A DNA stretch of 64,000 nucleotides from assembly GCA_030142905.1 (NCBI GenBank), contig JASJOG010000289.1, positions 124,001-188,000 on the forward strand, in the 5' to 3' direction. A program made the position numbers and the translations under genes. Positions 32,196-42,790 of the stretch are shown piece after piece. The stretch is from Heliopora coerulea. Its lineage: Eukaryota > Cnidaria > Anthozoa > Scleralcyonacea > Helioporidae. Under the pieces are notes generated by a model. That model saw only the letters and a list, made by a program, of their open reading frames with translations. It had not been told where the DNA came from and did not search any database. The stretch's first letter is position 1. Every line of letters starts with the position of its first letter.

Positions 32196-32915
32196 GGGGC
32201 CGTTTACACAAGCCCGGGTTGACTTCCAACCCGGGTCAGCTCACCACCCGTGATCTTTCTTTTTTCTTGTTTACATGAACCCGGGCTGGGCGTTATTTAA
32301 GAAATGTTTTTCCAACTCGGGTCAACTTTGTACAACCCGGGTTGGCCCGAGTCATTCTGATAGACGCCGTAAGCATGTCGTTTTTTCGGCCTCTTCAATT
32401 CTTGTCATTTGTTTGACAGTTCAGCCACAGATTTAATCGCCATACGTTTGCGTATGTAAGAAAACATCGCAATCATATCCGAAAAGAAGTCGCCATTTTT
32501 ATCATCCATCTCAGATTTGTAGTCTTCGAGAGAGACAATCAAGTATTCGACCTTTGCGCTCAACCACAGACGTAACCGAGGTTTTTCTTTGTGAGCGATC
32601 GAATTTGCCATGCTTCCTGCAGACGGAAAACATAAGCTACAACTTAGGCTTGACACGAAAAAATGAAAACTAACCAAAACTATCGTACTGCTGATACTTT
32701 ACACGAGCCCGAGTCAAGTCAACCCGTGTTTACATGGAAAAATTGACAAAAATTTGACACCTTCACACCTAGCCAGCCCGGGTCGACCCGGGTCTTGAAG
32801 AGGGTAACCCGGCAAGACGGGTTGACCAGGCTATCGTGTAAACGCTAACAGCAGTTTATTCGTAGACGGGTTGACCCGGGTTGGCAAGCTAACCCGGGCT
32901 CGTGTAAACGGCCCC
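32196..32915 (-). mobile_element. Harbinger-like element inside a SINE
   Basis: 720 bp with inverted ends GGGGCCGTTTACACAAGCCC and, on the right, CGTGTAAACGGCCCC, and a TTG duplication (32193-32195, 32916-32918). CCCGGGTTG/CAACCCGGG motifs are repeated inside both ends. The minus strand carries a Myb-like fragment. The 3-bp duplication, G-rich ends and Myb-like cargo fit PIF/Harbinger, though TTG departs from the usual TWA. Confidence 0.75.
32405..32611 (-). pseudogene. Myb/SANT-like fragment in a Harbinger-like MITE
   Basis: About 68 residues from ATG at 32609-32611: RLRLWLSAKVEYLIVSLEDY, then KSEMDDKNGDFFSDM and IAMFSYIRKRM. The pattern of aromatic and acidic helices resembles trihelix Myb/SANT proteins that accompany Harbinger transposases. 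Only one domain's worth is present before a stop, and the transposase is missing. Confidence 0.5.
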
Positions 32916-33018
32916 TTGGTAGCTCAATGGTCAGAGCGTCTCACCACTGATCAGAAGTTTGCGGGCTCGATCCCCATCTGAGGACAGAGCTTGACGAATG
33001 TTCATCCCTCATTCATGT

Positions 33019-34272
33019 TTAGAATAGGAAGGTACTTAATTAACAATGTTTAAGAGCAATTTTAGCTGATAAACTGAAGGATTATTTTAATAATCTGAAC
33101 GATTCTGTATCGAACTAACAGCCAGTCATTAACAGCCAGCTATTAACAGCCATTTCTTTTTTCCTTCATAAATACTAATTACCATTCTATGCAACGTGTT
33201 AGATATTGCGTGAAACAGGGAAGGGGAATGAGGTGAGTATGAAAATTATTTGAACTTCGTACCCCGCGTAGTTTGTTTGATCTTTATTTAAACACGAGAT
33301 CACTTCATTTCGAAATGTTCTTCCAGTGAGCCGTGTACTATATTAAATATTAAATATTTAATAACTATATTAACCGTTAACAACTTAATACAACTACAAT
33401 TAACTCCATCGGCGCTATTTTATCGGTGACCGCAAGGACATGTACAATTGCCAGCTAAAGAGTTAAAATAAAATCACTTTATTTATTGGTAGGTCAAAAA
33501 TTTCAGATCACCAAATTTTGAAGTCAGGATGTCAGAATAACGTAATTTCTGAAGTACTTTCCAAGCAAGCAGAAAACCGTCCATATGTAAATGTGGCTAA
33601 AACGTATTTTCATGCCTCCGTTAATTGAAATATACTTCTGACTGGACGGCATCTGGGACTTTGTCGTCGTCAAGTTCTTTCTTGCAATTGAATACAATTT
33701 AAAAATTTGTTAAAGACAAACCGTTAACACCGTTTATAGGACGTCGAAGTTCGAACAATTTATTGTTTATTCCACCTTCCAGTCATAAATGAAACTTTGC
33801 GAAGGTTAACAACGTTGAAAAAAAGTTTTATAAAAATTGTCTAGTCTTAAGATCAAGTTGTTGTTTTGACTAAACATGAATGGATATTCTCTATAAGAAG
33901 ATTTTTAGACTACATGTAAAGATTTTATATTAGAACATGGATAATTTACTTCAGTATAACAATGACCCAATGTAACACATTTCGGAAACAAACTTTGCGC
34001 CAAGCAAAATTAGAGGCTAAAGAAGTCAACTGGAAGACACCACCATAGTTTACGGTGTGCATGCTATATTTTGGATCAAAAAAGCTACGCTATCCATCCC
34101 ATCGATTCAACGAGTCTGAGAATATTGTAAGACTTCGTCCACTAAATAAATCCAAAGTAAACACATTCATCGATTATTCTGTGCTCCAAATGCAGAACTA
34201 TCCCATGGAAATGTGACCTTATGGCAGTCCCAATCTACCAACCTAACCACCATCCTCAGATATAACATCACA
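33019..34272. other. No gene recognised
   Basis: AT-rich, downstream of the minus-strand host gene. A short repeat of ACAGCCAGTCATTAACAGCC lies near 33118. Nothing else supportable. Confidence 0.3.
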
Positions 34273-34403
34273 CTAAAGTACATACTTCATTTCACCATCT
34301 TTTTTTCTCGTCGTTTGATCCCCGGCAGATTCTTCTGATACAAAATTTTCCTTTGTCCCAGCAATGAGTTGAGGTCGGACAACATCAAATACGTTCATCA
34401 TCC
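34273..34403 (-). CDS. Exon 4 (last seen) of an unrecognised minus-strand gene
   Basis: Acceptor GGAATGCAG with AG at 34405-34404. The exon starts with GG, which completes a Gly codon begun by exon 3 (phase 1). About 43 codons follow (MMNVFDVVRPQLIAGTKENF, then SEESAGDQTTRKKDGEM) to TAG at 34275-34273. It may be the terminal exon, or it may splice from GTACTT at 34281. The second half is hydrophilic and probably disordered. Confidence 0.5.
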
Positions 34404-34805
34404 CTGCATTCCTTCAATAACATCCAAATAAGAAATAAAGCAATGTAGTCAGTTGTATAGACCGTATGCATTTGACGTCATAGCCGCCTTGTTGGTGTTT
34501 ATTAACAAAGGAACTTATATCTTCTATCTTATATCTATCAGATTTGTCTCTGATTGACTGATCCACATCAGTCAATCAGCTACAATCATACATTTTTTTT
34601 CACTTGTGGGACAGTACACCGAAGTTGGATGTTTATGTAAAGGACACCGTTCCATCCACAACTCTTCAAAACCCACAATAACTTCAAAATATTAATATAA
34701 TAGAGGAGACTGGAAATATAAACATCGTATTCCTTTCATCTCGACGAAAAGAAAACAAATGCTGCATTGCAACACGAATATTTATTTTGCTAGAGTGCTG
34801 TTTAC

Positions 34806-34968
34806 CAATAAAAAAACCCCTCGTTTCTCGCTTTTCTTGCTCATTCAGCTCAGTTGAACCGAAGAATATAGAACAACCATCTGTATCTTGAGTATGTTTA
34901 AGTAAATCATGTGTAACTCTCATCAGGGCAAAAACGTATGCGATATGGGTTTTTTTTTGTAGTTTTTC
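34806..34968 (-). CDS. Exon 3 of an unrecognised minus-strand gene
   Basis: 163 bp, acceptor ACATTTGACAG (AG at 34970-34969), donor ATTG|GTAAAC at 34806/34805. Enters phase 0, leaves phase 1. Its 54 codons include EKLQKKTHIAYVFALMRVTH and STELNEQEKRETRGFF. They read smoothly from the basic/glutamine end of exon 2 (SQRRLLQ) into exon 3 (EKLQKK), like one amphipathic helix. I do not recognise the family. Splice sites and phases are seen; the joined gene is inferred. Confidence 0.55.
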
Positions 34969-35889
34969 CTGTCAAATGTTTAGTATAATAACCCAATCTT
35001 CCGCCATGCAAAAATGTTCCCTGGATTAAATGAAATGTTCTATCTTATGCCAAAAAATATTTTTGAAACCGAAAAACCAAAAATGCACAGTTCTGCAAAG
35101 TTTTGTACGATATAATTCCAAAATTTAACTGAGAGGCTGAGCTCTAAGTTAAGTGATTGAATGCTTCTTGGTCAACAAGGCATTAAAGTTGGAAAGGAAT
35201 GGCGTTGAAAACTTCTGACGGTTCTCACCGAGTTTCAATAGCTCAAGGGTAAGAGTGCTGGTAGGTTAACTCTTTCCTGACAGCATTAGTCTTCTATTAT
35301 TTTAACTAGAACGCGCGTGCGATGGCTACGCACTAGGGTACATCGCGTAAAATTGAATGAATAAGCATGAATTTTCGATCTCACAGTAGATAGAGGGATC
35401 CACACTAGTGTTGTTAAAGTGTAATCGTGAATGTCAACCGAACTGGATCCGGAAATTACAAACCGAATACTTAGTCTAAGGTTTTACCAGGTGTTCGATG
35501 GCTACGCAGTTGGACATGCAGAGTAGAAATGAATAATGAATTATGTATAAATCAAGAGAAAGAAGTTAAAAGATGCGTAACATTATCTCGTGCATAAATA
35601 TCTTGGGACACAAAACACGTTAAAAAAATCATTTCATTCGGGTTTTTCGAGTTTTATAGGGCGGTTTTCCGTTTTTAATTCAAATCGCCTCACCTTAGCT
35701 ACAACCTCATGATTTTACTCGTCATAGTGGCACATTCTGGATGGAAGCGGTTATAACTATCTCAATTGATTCTTTCCCGGTTGGATAAGTCTCATGTTAT
35801 TTCACTCTGGCTAACGCTAGACGACTTCACTCGTCAAGGGGACACATTTCTCATGTAAGTGGTCATAACTAATCTTAATATAACTCCTT

Positions 35890-35937
35890 CCTTGTTATGT
35901 TCGTCTGGTCACTTCTGACCAGATGAACATAACAGGG
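35890..35937. repeat. Palindrome with 22-bp arms
   Basis: The left arm around TTATGTTCGTCTGGTCA and right arm around TGACCAGATGAACATAA have 2 mismatches and a 4-nt loop. It sits in intron 2 of the minus-strand gene, next to M1 MITE remnants (35780-35884). Confidence 0.8.
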
Positions 35938-36539
35938 AATTACGGATTGACGACGGTTTTGTCTTCTACTCCCTCCATGCTAAGCGTGAGATGAAGCATG
36001 GAAAGGTAAGCCTTACCGTTTCTATTGCCATATATTTCGACTGCGACCAAACGACCAAAGCGACCCAACCCCACCATAGTCCAGACATCATGATGAAAAT
36101 TAAATCAGGATATTTTAACCCCGAACTTATTTTTCGCTGGTTAACCCTCCCCCTAGTATTGTACGTTTACACATTATGATCACATGTCAAAACGAATTTC
36201 ACGTTCTACCTGAAGAAATCTTTCTTTTTTTGGACTGCCTTGGACTGGGTTCGACTTAAGAGAGGGCAGTCCTGCCAATAAATTAAAAAGACGTCAAATT
36301 GAGTACAGTTACAAATAACGACACTGAGATAAAGTAGAGGCAGTGGATAGACGTTGACTAAACAGATAAGTTTCTTAAACCTTCAACGGCCAGGGAGCAT
36401 CCCTGTGGCGAGTAAAATCGTCCGGCATTAGCCAGAGTAGAACACTGAAGTGCTCCCTTGCCAGTTAGTTGGTTAAGGAGACAGATGTGCTTAACCCTGT
36501 AGTTAGCTCCATGTGTGAACAGTGAAGGCTGAATGTTGC

Positions 36540-37115
36540 CTTCAAACTTGCCTCAAGCTGCAGCTGGGAAGGCTGCGGAGTCTTGTATGTCGGTGAAACT
36601 TCCCGGCACCTCCACACGCGCGTCTCAAACCACATGGCAACGTCGGCCCTATCTGGCAAAAACGTAAAAATCCTCCACCTACTGGTATTCTTTCACACCA
36701 CCTAGCTACTGGACATCCAATCTCTTTCGATGACTTTAAAGTTTTCAGCTACTGTTCTTTTGAATCCGAATTACTTCTACACGAAAGTATATTTATTGCG
36801 AAATTTAAAACGTTTTAGGGGCCGTTCACACTGAGATCGATCTAACTTGAATCAATCTGAGACCGATCTGAGACCGATCTGAGACCGATCTGAGACCGAT
36901 CTGAGACCGATCTGAGATTGATCTCAGTTCGCTTTATGAAGGCGTTTACACTCGTTTGGATCGATCTCAGTTCGCATTCAAGCGTTCACACTCTGGTCAA
37001 TTTTGACTTAGATCGATCTCAGATCGATCTAACACGCTAGTGTGAACGGCCCTTTAAATGCTAACATTGGTTCGGTCCCCTTCTTTTTATTTTGATTTCT
37101 CTGTTTTGTTTTATT
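36540..37115 (+). pseudogene. Penelope-like element GIY-YIG endonuclease remnant
   Basis: GCGVLYVGETSRHLHTRVSN (about 36574-36633) is a GIY-YIG motif with the downstream catalytic-type Arg. After a frameshift and stop, ISFDDFKVFSYCSFESELLL and HESIFIAKFK follow. LNANIGSVPFFLF, the usual end of this protein family, appears only beyond a 236-bp MITE. GIY-YIG domains of this type are the C-terminal endonuclease of Penelope-like retroelements. The reverse transcriptase part is absent. Several frames are needed, so it is dead. Confidence 0.7.
36818..37053. mobile_element. Harbinger-like MITE with 11-bp internal repeats
   Basis: 236 bp between TTA duplications (36815-36817, 37054-37056). The ends are GGGGCCGTTCACACT and AGTGTGAACGGCCCT. 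The interior is made of GATCGATCT and CTCAGATC words, including five tandem copies of GAGACCGATCT at about 36865-36920. Inserted in the Penelope remnant. Confidence 0.8.
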
Positions 37116-38097
37116 TTATCCTTCTTGTGTCTCATAGCTGTCATCCCTATTTTTATTCTGTTGTCCTATTGGTTAAATAGGAACCTTATGTAAACACGAC
37201 GAGAACATCGAAGACGACGTCCTTCTTTCAACAGACTATTTCATCCACAACAAAGAGAACAGACTTTTTTTTTTAATCCCAAGAGTAATCCCAACGCTGC
37301 TCTTATTCCGAACGCAACGTCACTCAAAGCATTTTAACGTATTCAGGACGACGGTGGCTCCTCAAGCAATGAAAGTTGTTAATTGAGTTTGACTTCAACG
37401 CTTTCAATTGAGTCCTTTTAGAAATTACAAAGTACTCTAAAGATGTAAAAAATTATGTCAGTTATCAAATACGACGTCAATGATTCGAGGTTATTTTAAA
37501 TGATAAAATTCAGATTATCTCATCACCTAGGTCACCGTCCTAGCTTCCTTAAGGTCTCTAATGTCTATAAGAGACCGCTCATTTTTTAAGGCTGGGGTTG
37601 GGGCCGAAGAGAAACTACTTTGACAAAGAAAAAACTTTTCATCCAACCATCGAATGACGAAAAATTTAAAACACCCATCCATGCATAGATAAAGATGTAT
37701 AGAAAAAGCAAAGAAGATGAGTATTTTATCCAGATCTAAATCGAGCATTTTAAACCCAAAAAGTGACATATCAAGTGATGATAATATTCCCATTCACACA
37801 TCCCATTGGCGTTCCTCCGAGTTCTATGCTGGGTTGTAATAGTCATCACTGGACGGTAAAACCTTTTAAGTATTTGTTTCACATGTCAAAGTTTCTTTGT
37901 GTGAAAATTGGCCAAGAATTCTCTTTGGTGTACGCGAAATTTTCAGCTTTCGCGTAAGATCTTAAGTTATGAGCCAAGAAATTAGGAGCAGGCCGCACAA
38001 GTGCTACTGAAGTCCAAAACGAATTTTGAGCCATTCAGGATCGTCAAATGATTTGAAGGACTATAGTCTGAATTAACAAATATAGAATATTATGTAC
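37116..38097. other. Intron 2 of the minus-strand gene
   Basis: AT-rich. No exon with matching phase was found here on the minus strand, and no clear repeat. Confidence 0.3.
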
Positions 38098-38129
38098 CTG
38101 CAAGAGTCGACGCTGGCTGTCGATATGGA
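38098..38129 (-). CDS. Exon 2, a 32-bp micro-exon of the minus-strand gene
   Basis: Lies between TGTTTCTTTCAG (AG at 38131-38130), an excellent acceptor, and CAG|GTACAT (38098/38097). With phase 1 entry it reads (G)TC then HIDSQRRLLQ and leaves in phase 0. Both phases fit: exon 1 leaves one G, exon 3 starts phase 0. No other frame satisfies both neighbours. Confidence 0.5.
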
Positions 38130-39064
38130 CTGAAAGAAACAAAATGCCAAGTGATTGAAACATTGAATGAGTGTAGTTAATTTGGATGTGCGTTGTTCTT
38201 GTGACATTAAACATTAATTACTCAACTGTTTAAGGTAAATCAGACACACTTGAAGCTCGTAGTAATTGGACGCGCCACGTCACGCCACAATCACAAGGTG
38301 TGGGAAGGAGCACTGCATGATTTTAAGGAGTAAAATGTTTTCAATCGTAAAGTTAAATCCTGTTTGGCGTTACTTTAGTTCTAAGCTAAGTTATAAAAAC
38401 TACGGCTCATGCTTTTTGTGCTCATTGGGTTTATGGATGCACCTGAGAAATTCGGGGACTAGCAAAAAGCCATGCAGTGGATGCTTTCAGCTATCACCTC
38501 GGGTGCAACTCTTTCGCTTTGTTCTAACCGTCATAACTACCCACAAGTGTCCAAAGCCAGAGATAGTTTACATTTCAGTAAACATAGTAAGGTTACCTTT
38601 CTCCACTTGAATTGGTTATGTCAAACAATGAAGGTTCTATATTCAAAAACAATACATTGGTAAATTGGCAAACTTATTAAGGTAAAAACACAATTACCGG
38701 CGAAACACTAGTAAAATATACTCCAACTGATATTAAAGTTAGTACAAATAACATGTCTGGTGTTCACTACAAAAACCTAGAATTAAAAAAACTTCAATGT
38801 TTTCACAATGTCAAAATGCTCCTGAAGTACATTGTCACTCATAAGTTTATTGTAAGTTTGAAAGCATTTAGCGAACTTGCAGTTTTTAATATCTCATTAT
38901 CAGAATTTCACAGACAAATACAACTTGAATGAAATATTCTCAGTCCTAAATTATTCCTGCATTTTGTAGTAAACTAGACTGTATATGTAGGTCAACATCA
39001 GCGACTAAATCAGTGAGATTAACCAACTTCATTTGGGCAACATTTTCTAACTTAAAATCCTAAC

Positions 39065-39141
39065 CTGAAGTATTTTCATCATTTGGAAGCTGATCGTGAT
39101 CTAACGTACATGTCTTTTTCGAGATTTCTTCAGGAATTTCT
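39065..39141 (-). CDS. Exon 1 (first seen) of the minus-strand gene
   Basis: 77 bp after CCTCTTTTCAG (AG at 39143-39142), entry with one base completing a codon, then 25 codons (EIPEEISKKTCTLDHDQLPN, DENTS) and a final G before GTTAGG. The acceptor is strong. If unspliced, the frame meets TAG after two codons and then stays open for 37 more codons to 38946. Upstream exons must lie beyond the SINE cluster to the right. Confidence 0.5.
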
Positions 39142-39185
39142 CTGAAAAGAGGATACTCTAAGTTTAGCAACAAAAATTTATTGGT

Positions 39186-39337
39186 ATATGATCGATGAAC
39201 GTTTGTCAAGCCCTAACCTCAGAAGCCCCAGACGGAGATCGAACCGCAACCTTCCGATCACCGGTGAGACGCTCTAACCATTGAGCTACCAAGATTCACA
39301 TGGCAAGCTAAGGTGCAAATTCGACAGACGTGCTGCC
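39186..39337 (-). mobile_element. SINE family A, minus copy
   Basis: B box (GATCGAACC on the plus strand at 39238-39246), A box, then leader AAGGTGCAAATTCGAC. The tail end is shortened. Confidence 0.75.
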
Positions 39338-39819
39338 AAAACGGAAGCCAGGAAATGTCAATGATATGAATTGGTGATGTAACGATATATCGAACTATCA
39401 CAATAATTTTGTGAACTATCTACAGTTTCAATAGCTTCTGTACCTATTTCTTCGACATAAAATAAAATTAAATTTGTCTTAATCACTGATTCGTTTATAC
39501 TCTGTATCTTAGCCTACGATTTACCATATAACTCTAAATTTAGTTGTCAATTGCGCATTTCTTATATATCCCTCCATAAACTATTTTCAGATTTTACCAA
39601 AAGATATTTCGAGTCTACATCTCAATTCAAAGTCTTTTGTTGTAATTTATAGAAACTTTGGGACTTGAATACCTCTGAAAACTATCGCAATAGTTGCAAC
39701 ACTATCACAATACTATCCCAATAGCATATTAACTCTAATACTATTGCAATAGATAAAATTTCCACGATAGTCATTCAATAGATTAACCCAACAAATGTTG
39801 AGTGTAGGAGTTTGGACAT

Positions 39820-39952
39820 ATGTTAGATGATTGATGAACTTACGTCAAGCCCTAACCTCAGAAAAATCGATCTCAGGGTCCTGTTTTTCTGAGGCTAGGG
39901 TTTGAGAGCGTACATCGATCTTCTAAGATACCTCCAAGCTCCCACATTTACA
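39820..39952. repeat. SINE A tails only, as an inverted pair
   Basis: CAAGCCCTAACCTCAGAAAAA (minus tail) and TTTTTCTGAGGCTAGGGTTTG (plus tail) face each other with no tRNA-like head, ending in CTCCAAGCTCCCACATTT. It looks like a head-to-head pair whose centre was deleted. Confidence 0.6.
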
Positions 39953-40061
39953 GCATTTCTTCCAAAAATTTATTGTGTCCTCCATCGTTTTGGGGAAATT
40001 CGTTGACCAGGTCTGCCTGATCTTTGACCACTCAGTGTCTGAACCACCATTGTTTTTGCAG

Positions 40062-40326
40062 GAAGGTGAACGATCTTCAAGCTCGATACTCAGAAAATGA
40101 TTTCTGAGCCCCAGACGGGGATCGAACCCGCAACCTTCTGATGACCGGTGAGACGCTTAGTAGCTCAATGGTTAGAGCTCAGTCGGTAGCTCAATGGTTA
40201 GAACGTCTAACCGGTCATCAGAAAGTTGCGGGTTCGATCCCCGTCTAGGGCTCAGAAATCATTTTCTGAGTATCGAGCTTGAAGATCGTTCATCCACCTT
40301 AATATATCCAAGCTCTCACGTTTCTC
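40062..40326. mobile_element. Head-to-head SINE A pair forming a near-perfect palindrome
   Basis: The minus copy 40062-40156 and plus copy 40157-40326 share arms of about 92 nt. They differ at only a few positions, for example CCCCAGACGG against CCCTAGACGG, and AACCTTCTG against AACTTTCTG. A duplicated A box (TAGCTCAATGGTTAGAGC) sits in the centre. Both B boxes are intact. Confidence 0.8.
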
Positions 40327-40375
40327 AAACATTAAACTGCTTCAATCATTATTAATGTATAGTGGCTTCCGCTTA

Positions 40376-40466
40376 GGTCGCACATATATATCGAATTTGT
40401 ACCTTAGCTCACCATCTGAGTCTCGGTAGCTCAATGGTTAGAGCGTCTCACCGGTAATCAGAAGGC
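40376..40466 (+). mobile_element. SINE family A, 3'-truncated copy
   Basis: Leader and A box (GGTAGCTCAATGGTTAGAGC) up to ATCAGAAGGC. The B box and tail are missing. Confidence 0.7.
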
Positions 40467-41635
40467 ATTTGCACGATAGTTAGGATCAAAATTAGTGGAG
40501 TGTTATTGGTTATTAGTAGGGCAGACCTCTGCAAAAACATCTTGTAAGCTCTGAGTAAATGCTTAAAAATAGACTTATAAATTAAAATAGACTTAAAATA
40601 GACTTAAAATAGACTTAAAATAGACTTAAAAATACTTTCATTACGAAATGGAGAGTTGGCGCTTACCCAAACATGGGCGCTTAACCGGTCAATTACGGTA
40701 GTTGCGGAATTTCAAAATCAGAGGCAATGTCGCTTTTTTTAGACGCACTGTCGCTTCAGGCACGCGGGTGTTCTGCTGGTTTTCCTACTGAAACTCAGTG
40801 AACCACGCCCGGCCCTCTCAAAATACTGTAGTAATTAGTAAGTAGCCCATTACTTTTAGAAATAATAGATGCAAGCAGGTAGTTAAAAATATAGCAATAG
40901 CAGGCGTGCAACTCTGGTCAATTGAGAAAGGTGCAATATAAATAGATATTATTTCTAATATACTGCACGCGTGCTCCAGCCTAGGGGAAGGCGTAGACAA
41001 GAAGGACTTCTAAGAAACATTACAAGTTGATTATTGACACATAATTTTATTGTTTTCCCATTGGCACGCTTGACCTTATCACGGGACTTAGTACACTGTA
41101 ATCATTATGTTTTGGAGGCTGCTTAATAGGGTTTTGAAAGCAATGTTGAAAGCTGCAGAAGATGGGCTCGCAGCCCCCATGCGACTCACTGACTACACTT
41201 TGCCAACATATGTTATAGACAGACATAATGAATACTGGTGTCAACAGTAGTAAAGGGATTAAACGTTTTAAAATTTAAGTTCAGGCCTTATGGCTTAAAT
41301 CAGTTCGTGGATCATGAAGCAAATGTCCAGTCAACACAAAACAGTACAGTAATGGAACCACGGAAATCTAACTGAAAGGGTTAGGTATGACTATTGTGGA
41401 AACTTTATATATGCTATTGCAATAGTATTGTGATAGTGTTGCAACTCAATTGTGATATTATTGCGATAGTTTTCAGGGGTATTCAAGTCCCAGAGTTTCT
41501 ATAAATGTCAACAAAAGACTTTAAATTAAGTCGTAGACATGAAATATCAGTTGATAAAATCTGAAAAATTGAAAATACTCCTTTGAAGGATTTATGAGAA
41601 AGGCACAATTGACTCGTAAATTTAGAGTTATTTGA

Positions 41636-41920
41636 TGAATGAGAGATGAACATTCGTCAAGCTCTATCCACAGACGGGGATCGAACCCACAAACTTCTTA
41701 TGAGCGGTGAGACGTTCTAACCATTGAGCTACCAAGACTCAGATGGTGAACTGAGGTGCAAATTTGACATATGGGCGACCTGTCTTACCGGTCATCCGAA
41801 GGTTGCGGGTTCGATCCCCGTCTGGGACTCAGAAATTGTTTTTCTGAGGATATAGTTTGACGAACGTTCATCTATCATTCAAGATATCTCCAAGCTCCCA
41901 CATTTCCAAAGATATATACC
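41636..41920. mobile_element. Head-to-head SINE A pair
   Basis: The minus copy is 41636-41778 and the plus copy 41779-41920. In the plus copy the A box is lost and it begins at CCTGTCTTACCGGTCATCC, the same kind of junction as at 32146. The B box GGTTCGATCCC and a full tail are present. Confidence 0.75.
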
Positions 41921-42468
41921 TTACCTCCTACACCTCCAACCAGACTAACATTCTACATTAGGTCTAATTCTTCCTCTAACTGCCAACTAAATCTGCTTAA
42001 TACTCAGGTTTTGGTTTAAGATCCTTCGAATATCAAACTGTTGTCGCATCCTTTGCAGAAGTTAACAAGTCAAATGGGAGTAACGAGTCTTTATTCTTGT
42101 TGTTCGACAAATATAAAAGTACGGTTGCAAAAACATTTTCTTAAAAATTCATTCTATACTATAATATTCTTGGGGAGATATCCGCAGTATTTGGTGTCCA
42201 CATACATTATTTAAGTTTTTGACGAGATTTCCACATTGAGTGGTGATTCTTATTCAAAATAGGTAACTTGATTGGAGCCCCTTTTCTATAGTGTCACTCT
42301 ATATCATGTATACAGAATTGTTATCATTGTCATATTAAACGGCTGCAGAATGTCGTGACGATCACGTCAAGTGCCTGGTTGATTGCCCGCTATTTCGAAT
42401 GTTATTCGCATAAAGTATTTATATTTATCAAAGAATAAAAACGAGAATTGTAACTCCCAGTTGATTAG

Positions 42469-42530
42469 TCAACTTCCCTCGAGGATGCGCCAGTACTTGG
42501 AGAATCACAGAATCCTAAACAACAAGCTGA
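42469..42530 (+). CDS. Possible exon of the coiled-coil gene
   Basis: 62 bp after TTGATTAG, reading QLPSRMRQYLENHRILNNKL and leaving in phase 1 at CTGA|GTGTTA. That phase fits the exon at 42729. The donor is weak and the acceptor tract poor, so this is the least certain member of the set. Confidence 0.3.
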
Positions 42531-42728
42531 GTGTTATCCACAAATGCTGCACATGCATGGCAGCTTGGTGTTACAATAGATGATATGTGGACATTTGTCC
42601 AGCTCCTTTACCCAGAAAAAGCAAATTGTTACTACCCGCCTGGGGCTAAAAAATCGTTCATTTGTGTAAGCAGCTTGAAGAACATTCACTTCTGGTCTCA
42701 AATAATTTGTTTGCTGTTTACCCTTCAG

Positions 42729-42790
42729 TAAGTGTGGAGTTTGATGAAAAGTTACAGGATTTGGAAGAAGCGGTACCAACCGATGGGAAG
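42729..42790 (+). CDS. Coiled-coil gene exon A
   Basis: 62 bp between TTTACCCTTCAG (AG at 42727-42728) and AAG|GTATTG. Enters in phase 1 and leaves in phase 0, reading SVEFDEKLQDLEEAVPTDGK. Acidic and helix-prone. Confidence 0.5.

Larger units (their letters stand above)
32147..33018 (+). mobile_element. SINE family A, plus copy, split by a MITE
   Basis: The left part is 32147-32195 (leader up to GAGTCTTG) and the right part 32916-33018 (TTGGTAGCTCAATGGTCAGAGC through GAATGTTCATC). Removing 32196-32915 plus one TTG restores the normal family sequence. Confidence 0.8.
39440..41640. repeat. Large inverted duplication around the SINE cluster
   Basis: 39440-39790 and 41385-41640 are inverted copies sharing ACAACAAAAGACTTT / AAGTCTTTTGT, ATTCAAGTCCCAGAGTTTCT, and a stretch rich in CTATTGCAATAGTATTGTGATAG. 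Each copy is followed at its outer end by a minus-strand SINE (39186-39337 and 41636-41778). The SINEs lie on opposite sides relative to the arms' symmetry, so only the inner unit is duplicated. Confidence 0.6.

Noticed and set aside
37980..38064. Alternative exon after the micro-exon (YSPSNHLTILNGSKF to a stop)
   Set aside because: It fits only if the micro-exon is read in a phase that breaks its join to the exon at 39065. The chain to 34968 satisfies all phases instead.
42005..42150. Possible exon after CATCCTTTGCAG with NESLFLLFDKYK
   Set aside because: The acceptor is fair, but no donor gives a phase compatible with the exon at 42469 or 42729.
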